Of a stretch of DNA of 24,753 nt, positions 19,859-24,753 are shown in pieces; within the stretch, counting starts at the first letter, position 1; each line of letters begins with the position of its first letter. A program made the position numbers and the translations under genes. The notes beneath the pieces were generated by a model. That model did no database searches and had not been told where the DNA came from. It was given only the letters and a program-made list of their open reading frames with translations. The stretch comes from a virus. The DNA lies in the IMG/VR virus record IMGVR_UViG_3300027573_000109, positions 1-24,753 of that record; one strand, 5' to 3'.

Positions 19859-20538
19859 TGACGGAGGACGTCAAATCGGAATACGCGCGAGAACTCTTAC
19901 AGGCGATCGATACCGAGCGCGTTGTAAGAGCTTCATCGTTTCATCTGCGGACGGAAAAGCTGCTGGACTTCGACGTCGTTCCGTTGACGCTCCGGAAGTA
20001 TTCTCTGCTGCGGTTACTCAACTCGCCGTTCATTCCGCCGTTTGACACGCCGTCACCTATCGATCTCGCGCAGTTTCTTTGGGTCATGTCGCCGCAGTTC
20101 GATGCAAATGATAGTCAGGCAAAGAGTGCGTTCTTCCGACGCTGCCGAGGCTTCATCCAACCGGCGCCGCCGCGGTTGCGGATGTTGCGATGGCTTTGGA
20201 AAAGCCGTTGCATGGATGCCTCGATCTATGAGGCCGCGCTAGTCGATGCTGCCCGCGCATTCGTCGCGGAAGCCATGCAGGATCGCCCTGAGCCGGTCAA
20301 CGCCGGGCTCGAGGCCCCGGCCTATTATTGCGATGAAATCGGGCTCTGCGCGGCGCTGGGACGTGAACATCACTTTGAGGAGTCCAGCGTCATCGAGATG
20401 CCGTTGAAACGCATCTTTCAATACCTTAAAGAAATCAGGGATCGTGACGCCGCCAAGGCTGGCCAATACGCGTTGCTCTGTAATCCCAGCGATCGCGTGA
20501 AGGACAAGTATCTGGAAGCCGCCAACCGAAAGAACTGA
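19858..20538 (+). CDS. putative tail assembly chaperone-position protein
   Basis: A 226-residue, mostly helical protein between the probable tail tube gene and the tape measure gene, where tail assembly chaperones (lambda G/GT) are found. The segment VVPLTLRKYSLLRLLNSPFI and the later helical repeat are compatible with that, but the protein is longer than usual. I looked for a slippery heptamer leading to an extended frame near its end and saw none. TGATG overlaps mark both its start and its stop. The role is inferred from position only. Confidence 0.5.
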   Translation: MTEDVKSEYARELLQAIDTERVVRASSFHLRTEKLLDFDVVPLTLRKYSLLRLLNSPFIPPFDTPSPIDLAQFLWVMSPQFDANDSQAKSAFFRRCRGFIQPAPPRLRMLRWLWKSRCMDASIYEAALVDAARAFVAEAMQDRPEPVNAGLEAPAYYCDEIGLCAALGREHHFEESSVIEMPLKRIFQYLKEIRDRDAAKAGQYALLCNPSDRVKDKYLEAANRKN

Positions 20539-21869
20539 TGACCCGCGAAGAAGTATCAATCGCAGTCGGCGCCGATGTCACAACCATCGAGCAAAGCCTT
20601 GGCATGGGGCGCAATTACTTTGCGCGCTGGGGCCGCGAGCTGAAGTCCGACGGTGAAAAATACACGGAATGGTGGAACGCCGAATTGAAGAAGCGTGAAG
20701 ACGCGCAGCTCGCCTCGGATGTGCGGATGGCTCAACGGTCCAATCTGGCCAGGCGCTTGTTTCGTCAGCGGGCGGAAGGCGCCGCCGAGAGGGCTGCTAC
20801 GGAAATCGGCAAGGGCTCAATTCCGGAAAGCTGGCAGAAGATGTCCGAGTATTCGAAGCAGTCCGCCCAAACTGCGTCCGATGCCTGGAGGGGCTTCAAC
20901 AAGACCACCTCGGGCGAGATCATATCGGCCAGCGGAAAGTTCAGCCAAACATTCCGAACCGCGGTCAAAAGTATCTTCGGCAGCGAGACATCAGCGCTGA
21001 TCAAAGGCGGCATCTATGGGGCGATCATCGCCGGCGGTGTTGCCGGGTGGAAGGCGCTGACGAAATTCATGGCGGACACGCTCTACGGAGTGAACGGCAT
21101 CACCGGTGAGCGTGACGCCTGGGGCAAATTCCTCGAGGGCCGACGAAAGGATTTGAGGAAGGAACGCGAACAAGCCGACAAGGATCGCGCGGCACAGGCC
21201 GAGGCCGACAAGGAACGCATTTCCAATTTCGAAAAGATCATCAAAAAAGAGAATGAACTGCAGGAAGTCCGACAGGGCATTTACGAGGAAGGCCAATCGA
21301 GTCCCGGCAACGCATTACAGGCCCGCATCGATCACCTTGAGAGCGAGCTTGCGATTAAGAATTCCCGTCTCGGAACATTGACGGCCTACGGACCGTTCGG
21401 TTCGCAGGTGGGCACCGAACAGCAAATTCTCGAAGCGCAGATTGAAGCCGAGAAGGTAAAGCTGGAATTGCTGAAGGCCCAGAATCAGCAAAAGGACAAG
21501 CAGAGCGCTCGCGACAAAGACCTGCTCGAGATCCAAAAGGAGCAAGCCAACATTGGGAAGAAAGAACTTCAATCCTTCATGCCGACTTTACAAGAACTCT
21601 CGAAGCGCGGTGTCTTCCGCCGTGAAGCCCGGCAGATTGGGATACTTGAACGCCAGATCGGACGCGATCTGCAGATGGGAGATTTTGGAAAGGCAGAAGC
21701 CGACCTGGCACAACGGAACAAACTCTTCGACCAGTTATCCGCGAAAGGCGTGCTGCCCGAACGCGATGCAGTGCGTCGGCAAGCCGAGCTGGCGAGGCGT
21801 CAGACTGAACTCCTTGAAGGCATCGCGGATGGAAAGAAGACTCTCAACGTCAAAGCTAAAATGTCATGA
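20538..21869 (+). CDS. putative tape measure protein (short)
   Basis: A 443-residue protein with the usual tape measure composition: an Ala/Lys/Glu-rich helical N-terminus, one hydrophobic segment (about 153-172, LIKGGIYGAIIAGGVAGWKA), and a long charged coiled-coil part (about 195-350, for example RKDLRKEREQADKDRAAQAE, ALQARIDHLESELAIK) rich in Gln. The place after the chaperone-position gene fits. It is short for a siphovirus; with the commonly used 0.15 nm per residue a tail of about 65 nm would follow, which is an estimate. TGATG overlap at the start and ATGA at the end. The Gly-rich pore-forming region is only partly present. Confidence 0.65.
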   Translation: MTREEVSIAVGADVTTIEQSLGMGRNYFARWGRELKSDGEKYTEWWNAELKKREDAQLASDVRMAQRSNLARRLFRQRAEGAAERAATEIGKGSIPESWQKMSEYSKQSAQTASDAWRGFNKTTSGEIISASGKFSQTFRTAVKSIFGSETSALIKGGIYGAIIAGGVAGWKALTKFMADTLYGVNGITGERDAWGKFLEGRRKDLRKEREQADKDRAAQAEADKERISNFEKIIKKENELQEVRQGIYEEGQSSPGNALQARIDHLESELAIKNSRLGTLTAYGPFGSQVGTEQQILEAQIEAEKVKLELLKAQNQQKDKQSARDKDLLEIQKEQANIGKKELQSFMPTLQELSKRGVFRREARQIGILERQIGRDLQMGDFGKAEADLAQRNKLFDQLSAKGVLPERDAVRRQAELARRQTELLEGIADGKKTLNVKAKMS

Positions 21870-22495
21870 CTGTCCGATACAGATCCGGCGATTTCACGGT
21901 TGCGACCGCAGTCGGCATTCTGCGCAACGAGAGCCCGCTGTTGCCCGAACTCAACGAGGTCCTAATTTTCCACCAGGACTACGTGCAACTTCTGAACAGC
22001 TTCACCGCACTTCCCTATAATGATCCCAATCCTGATCTCCTCGGCGAGACCGCGTATCTGATCAACGAATCACCGCGCGAAGACTTTGGGGGTAACAAAG
22101 TCAAATGGACTCGAAGTTGGGCACGGGTGCCGAGTTCCTACTCGATGTCCGGCGGCATTTACGTTTACAACTTCCCGGGGTTCGCAACCGGGCGCGCGTT
22201 TGAGGTGTCGCGTTTTCCCGTCGCCGTCAGGATCCAGCGCGACTTCTTTTTGTGCGGCAACCTTGGGACGTTCACGCAATGGGAGGATATTCCAATCACT
22301 AAAGCTTTCGCCCCTTATGAGGGCGGCGATTCAACCGACTACGTCAATGAGCTGAGCGATACCACGACGCCGACACTGAATGATTATCTGGCCGCGATCT
22401 TTTTGGAGCAGGAGATTCAGATCGAGGATTCGAAAGTGCGCTCATGGATGGGCAGCATCTATGTTCGTGAAAACTTTTTTGTGAAGGCGCGATGA
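21866..22495 (+). CDS. hypothetical distal tail protein 1
   Basis: Not recognised. A 209-residue beta-rich protein (VRYRSGDFTVATAV, VKWTRSWARVPSSYSMSGGI, VAVRIQRDFFLCGN). It lies directly after the tape measure with an ATGA overlap and is followed by another ATGA overlap, so it is probably a distal tail or baseplate component. The single Cys in FFLCGN is not part of a visible metal site. A distal-tail-type role would be expected here, but no motif supports it. Confidence 0.55.
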   Translation: MTVRYRSGDFTVATAVGILRNESPLLPELNEVLIFHQDYVQLLNSFTALPYNDPNPDLLGETAYLINESPREDFGGNKVKWTRSWARVPSSYSMSGGIYVYNFPGFATGRAFEVSRFPVAVRIQRDFFLCGNLGTFTQWEDIPITKAFAPYEGGDSTDYVNELSDTTTPTLNDYLAAIFLEQEIQIEDSKVRSWMGSIYVRENFFVKAR

Positions 22496-23034
22496 GGCAA
22501 CCCGCTATTCGATCGGGAATGCGGATACCGATGTTCGACCCAAGCCGGTTACGCCCAAGCGTGTTTTCGGTTGAGGATATGAACAAGATCGCGGCGGTCT
22601 GCGATGCCGTGATGAATTGTCCTCAGTTCAAGATTTCTGAAAACGGTTTGACGGTCATTCAACCCGGCGGCGGTGCAGCTGTAAAAGTATTTCAGATCAC
22701 GGAGATCAGCGCTGGGGATTATGTCATCGCGCGCACCTGGGACGGTGCGAACCTCAGCGGCCCCGATGTCAAGATAGCCAAGCAATTCGCATTCAGAACT
22801 TCTCTGCTCGCTCAGGTTATTGACGGCACCAACGTCACCCACACGTTTTCCAGCGACAACGAAAGGACCTCAACGGACATCGGCGGCACTCAAAACGAGG
22901 TCCTGTATCCTCGCTATGAAGTCGGTGCGGAAATCGTGTGTGCGGAAAGTCAGAACGGGACACCGGTGGAGGTTGACGACGTGCGTATCTCATGGATGGA
23001 TTTGACCTCGCGGGTCTGGCTGGCCATCGATTGA
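22492..23034 (+). CDS. hypothetical distal tail protein 2
   Basis: Not recognised. A 180-residue protein whose ATG overlaps the previous stop (ATGA). A short N-terminal helical part (FSVEDMNKIAAVCDAVMNCP) is followed by beta-rich sequence (VKVFQITEISAGDYVIARTW, RYEVGAEIVCAESQ). The C-terminal region may be an OB-like or jelly-roll-like fold. Position after the tape measure and the first distal gene suggests a tail-tip or baseplate role. Confidence 0.55.
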   Translation: MRQPAIRSGMRIPMFDPSRLRPSVFSVEDMNKIAAVCDAVMNCPQFKISENGLTVIQPGGGAAVKVFQITEISAGDYVIARTWDGANLSGPDVKIAKQFAFRTSLLAQVIDGTNVTHTFSSDNERTSTDIGGTQNEVLYPRYEVGAEIVCAESQNGTPVEVDDVRISWMDLTSRVWLAID

Positions 23035-23035
23035 T

Positions 23036-23809
23036 ATGGCCATCTCATCGCCAATTGCAGGCGTCGAGAGTGAAGTCTTTGCGCCGGTATCCGCGCGCAT
23101 CCCATGCGCGTTAAGGTGCGACGCCAACCCAATTCACATTATCCAGCTCTGTTACGTCAATGTCTATAATACTGGCGGCTATCAGGTAGTTGGTCCGGAA
23201 CTCGATCTGTCGCTCTTCGACTTTTACCCCCAGCAGGCAGGCAAAGCTGTTCGGAAGCTCGCGACATACAGCAATGGGACACTGGCGGCTGTAATACAGT
23301 TCACGCATGACATGATCGAGCTTTCATCGTCGTCATGGCAATTCGGTCCCGATGCTCGCGATCGAGTGATTGCGCAGAACGGAGATCAGACAAATTCTCA
23401 ACAGCCGATCGGTTCTCAGCGGATGAAGACGAAGTGCCGATTGATCGGGCCGGCGCGCGGAGTCATTACGTTCCACGGCACGATTGCCACGATCATTCCG
23501 GCGCCGCCAGGTGAAGATGATTTCTTTTACATGCCGGGTCAATCAGAGCAGTCGGAACTCGCGGCGCCGTCTGGTGGCAATCCGATCTTACTTTGGGACG
23601 ACGGAATTCAGACCGGCTCGATCATACCAGTTGATGGCATCGCGGAGGTCAATCTGGCCGACAATACCCAATGGGCGGACTTCACCCCGGATGATCTGTG
23701 TCCGCCGGGTTCGGACCTGACGTGCTTCGCGATCTTCTGGATTGGGAAGACCCCGGCGACATTGCCGAGCTTCCCGGCGCCGTGGGTTGGGCAGTTCGAA
23801 TTGTTCTGA
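23036..23809 (+). CDS. hypothetical distal tail protein 3
   Basis: Not recognised. A 257-residue soluble, beta-rich protein beginning one base after the previous stop. It includes PIHIIQLCYVNVYNTGGYQV, a WQFGPDARDRVIAQNGDQTN stretch and a Pro/aromatic-rich C-terminus (LPSFPAPWVGQFELF). No signal peptide or membrane segment. It closes the tail gene run; no large gpJ-type tail-tip protein follows. A tail-tip or receptor-contact role is possible by position only. Confidence 0.55.
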   Translation: MAISSPIAGVESEVFAPVSARIPCALRCDANPIHIIQLCYVNVYNTGGYQVVGPELDLSLFDFYPQQAGKAVRKLATYSNGTLAAVIQFTHDMIELSSSSWQFGPDARDRVIAQNGDQTNSQQPIGSQRMKTKCRLIGPARGVITFHGTIATIIPAPPGEDDFFYMPGQSEQSELAAPSGGNPILLWDDGIQTGSIIPVDGIAEVNLADNTQWADFTPDDLCPPGSDLTCFAIFWIGKTPATLPSFPAPWVGQFELF

Positions 23810-23853
23810 GCTTTTAGCCTTGAAAGAATGGCTGATACTGGCAATATTCGGAC

Positions 23854-24105
23854 ATGCTCGGACGCGTCTTCGGCGTTTGTATTTTGTTGATCGTGCTTTG
23901 CTCATTGGCTGAGCCTTACTTTGAGCACCTTTATTACTTCGGTTTTCCACATCCGACCTCGACCCCGCCGCCATGCAAGCCGAGCGAGGTCAAGGTCATC
24001 GTCGGCTTCGTCGGAAGCTTTGTGATCTCGATCGGCTTTATCATTCTACTTACCCGGCTATCGGACTCTCCGACGAATGACGACGAGCCTGAGGAGACTG
24101 CTTGA
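23854..24105 (+). CDS. small membrane protein with two segments
   Basis: An 83-residue protein with two hydrophobic segments, about 4-20 (RVFGVCILLIVLCSLAE) and 47-67 (VIVGFVGSFVISIGFIILLT), joined by a Pro-rich loop (TSTPPPCKPSE), and an acidic C-terminal tail (NDDEPEE). Its function is not recognised; small membrane proteins at the end of phage late regions include holins and superinfection-exclusion factors. The ribosome binding site is weak (CGGA). Its last 56 bases lie opposite the 3' end of the - strand HTH frame. Confidence 0.45.
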   Translation: MLGRVFGVCILLIVLCSLAEPYFEHLYYFGFPHPTSTPPPCKPSEVKVIVGFVGSFVISIGFIILLTRLSDSPTNDDEPEETA

Positions 24106-24274
24106 GTTTCTTCGCCTTCTTCAGCCGCGCCAGAGCCGCCTCTTGCGTGAGCGCCAGCGGTTCCTCGCCTTTCTCCCACTGCCACACGGCGCGAGGCGAG
24201 ACATCCAACAGCACGGCAGCCTCAGCCTGTGTCAGGCCGAGCCGCGCACGCTCTGACTTGTTGTGATGCGAAGG
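24050..24274 (-). pseudogene. HTH-XRE-type reading frame lacking a start codon (frameshifted?)
   Basis: A 74-codon - strand open frame containing a good helix-turn-helix: SERARLGLTQAEAAVLLDVS then PRAVWQWEKGEEPLALTQEA, and a basic C-terminus (ALARLKKAKKLK). It opens after a TGA at 24275-24277 and has no ATG, GTG or TTG before the HTH. The preceding gene in the other frame contains RITTSQ just where the N-terminus of such a regulator would be expected, so a one-base shift around 24250-24262 would join them. Either the gene is broken, or the assembly has an indel, or translation shifts frame. I see no canonical slippery heptamer. A phage regulatory protein is the likely ancestral role. Confidence 0.5.
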
Positions 24275-24603
24275 TCACTCCGCGCACCGCCTTTCCCGGA
24301 GAGGGCTTGCTTGGCCAATTTCTCTAACGCCTCATCTTGCGAGTTTCCCGGCAGATGGTTCGCCATATATTCCGACAGCAGCCCCTCCAACTCCTGGACC
24401 CGCGCTTTGAGTGTTGGTGCTGACGCAATTAGTTCAGCGTTGCAACGTGCCAGCTTCTCAGCTTCGATGCGCTCTGCCTTAGACAACTCGACAGGTTGCC
24501 CCGCGGCGGCATTGGCCACCGTAGCGAGAATGTAACCGTCGCCGATAATGGAAAATTCGCCATCGGTGTTGCGTTCGATTGTCCAAGGCATGTTAGTTTT
24601 CAT
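24232..24603 (-). CDS. early-type phage protein with coiled coil (unknown function)
   Basis: A 123-residue - strand protein starting MKTNMPWTIERNTDGEFSII. It has a small beta-rich N-terminal part (DGEFSIIGDGYILATV) and then the pattern NAELIASAPTLKARVQELEG, which I know from many small phage early proteins (usually written ARLIAAAPELL) whose function is not established. The AGG ribosome binding site lies 8 bases before this ATG; the frame is open further upstream to an ATG at 24705, but that extension covers the direct repeats and lacks support. The final residues (from about RSDLRITTSQ onward) overlap the HTH frame and may really belong to it. Confidence 0.6.
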   Translation of the reverse strand: MKTNMPWTIERNTDGEFSIIGDGYILATVANAAAGQPVELSKAERIEAEKLARCNAELIASAPTLKARVQELEGLLSEYMANHLPGNSQDEALEKLAKQALSGKGGARSDLRITTSQSVRGSA

Positions 24604-24679
24604 GGCTACAGCCTCGCAGAAAGTGCGAACCGATGCAACAACTATTTCGCAGAATCTGCCGATTGTTTGTAAGTGCTTG

Positions 24680-24701
24680 TAGTCCACTTCATAGTCCACT
24701 T
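24680..24701. repeat. two tandem-like copies of TAGTCCACTT
   Basis: The 10-mer TAGTCCACTT occurs at 24680-24689 and again at 24692-24701, a 12-base period. It lies upstream of the - strand gene (24603) and next to the terminal inverted repeat. A repressor operator or replication iteron is possible. Confidence 0.5.
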
Positions 24702-24753
24702 GCATTTAAGCCGGTGGGGGCCGGTGGGACTCGCCGGCTTAAATGCAAGTGGA
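24695..24753. repeat. perfect 20-bp inverted repeat at the window end
   Basis: TCCACTTGCATTTAAGCCGG at 24695-24714 is repeated in perfect reverse complement at 24734-24753, the last base of the window. The 19-base spacer (24715-24733) contains GTGGG repeats; four more base pairs, two of them G-U, could extend the stem inward. It may be an operator or other hairpin, or the point at which the assembly stopped. Confidence 0.8.

Noticed and set aside
20430-20560. Programmed -1 frameshift (lambda G/GT type) before the tape measure
   Set aside because: I looked for a slippery heptamer near the end of the chaperone-position gene and for an open frame to continue into; neither is visible.
24235-24275. 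Programmed frameshift joining the - strand gene to the HTH frame
   Set aside because: The overlap has no X-XXY-YYZ heptamer. I kept it as a possible indel or broken gene rather than calling recoding.
24604-24705. Longer start (24705) for the - strand phage protein
   Set aside because: The extension translates the TAGTCCACTT repeats into VDYEVDYK-like sequence, lacks a ribosome binding site, and the ATG at 24603 matches the usual beginning of this protein type.
1-24753. CRISPR arrays, tRNA genes, reverse transcriptase/diversity-generating element, integrase
   Set aside because: No regularly spaced repeats, cloverleaf sequences, RT motifs or tyrosine/serine recombinase motifs were found on reading both strands; the only repeats are those listed.

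Overview
The window is a late (packaging, head, lysis and tail) gene block of a tailed double-stranded DNA phage or prophage. Nearly everything from position 29 to about 24105 lies on the + strand. Genes are packed end to end, and most junctions are ATGA, GTGA, TGATG or TAATG overlaps, so the block looks like one long translationally coupled operon. The GpA-type terminase, the GpB-type portal and the ClpP-like head protease point to a lambda-type siphovirus. The host is inferred only: Gram-negative, because of a lipoprotein signal, an outer-membrane barrel with a C-terminal Phe and a spanin-like pair; perhaps Verrucomicrobiota, from the Thr/Asn-rich fibre repeats and the FnIII-like style of the secreted proteins. 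No integrase, repressor, polymerase, rRNA, tRNA or CRISPR array is seen.

Layout. (1) 29-3222: terminase small and large subunits, then two small phage proteins. (2) 3227-4569: a visibly more AT-rich insert with a methyltransferase-like protein and a LuxR-type HTH fused to a MUG113 (GIY-YIG-like) domain. (3) 4620-9207: an unknown protein, the portal, and a single frame that joins a ClpP-like protease to the major capsid protein, with its own internal ribosome binding site and GTG. (4) 9208-10581: a gap with two mutually exclusive RNA hairpins, then small head-completion candidates and an exported beta-rich protein. (5) 10578-17321: a block of exported and membrane proteins inside the virion operon. 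It holds a 1632-residue secreted fibre-like protein with YadA-like beta-roll repeats and an alpha-galactosidase-like (GH27) domain, an FnIII-like membrane-anchored protein, a holin-like protein, a Lom-like outer-membrane barrel and an overlapping spanin-like pair. (6) 17318-18044: a Cys-rich zinc-binding-type protein, a cold-shock protein and a small unknown. (7) 18045-23809: tail genes in lambda-like order (Z-, U- and V-position proteins, chaperone-position protein, short tape measure, three unrecognised distal proteins). (8) 23854-24753: a small membrane protein, then a - strand pair (an early-type phage protein and an HTH-XRE reading frame with no start codon). The window ends exactly on the right arm of a perfect 20-bp inverted repeat.

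How it works together (inference). The terminase loads DNA through the portal into a head whose protease, scaffold and capsid come from one frame with an internal restart. The tail is built from the 18-24 kb genes. The central exported block probably covers lysis, surface modification and glycan recognition. The most unusual points are the Sec-signal fibre with its GH27 domain in which the conserved DDxW pair reads NN, the protease-capsid fusion with repeated HeH/SAP-like modules, and the LuxR-HTH/MUG113 fusion. No endolysin and no large gpJ-type tail-tip protein could be recognised.
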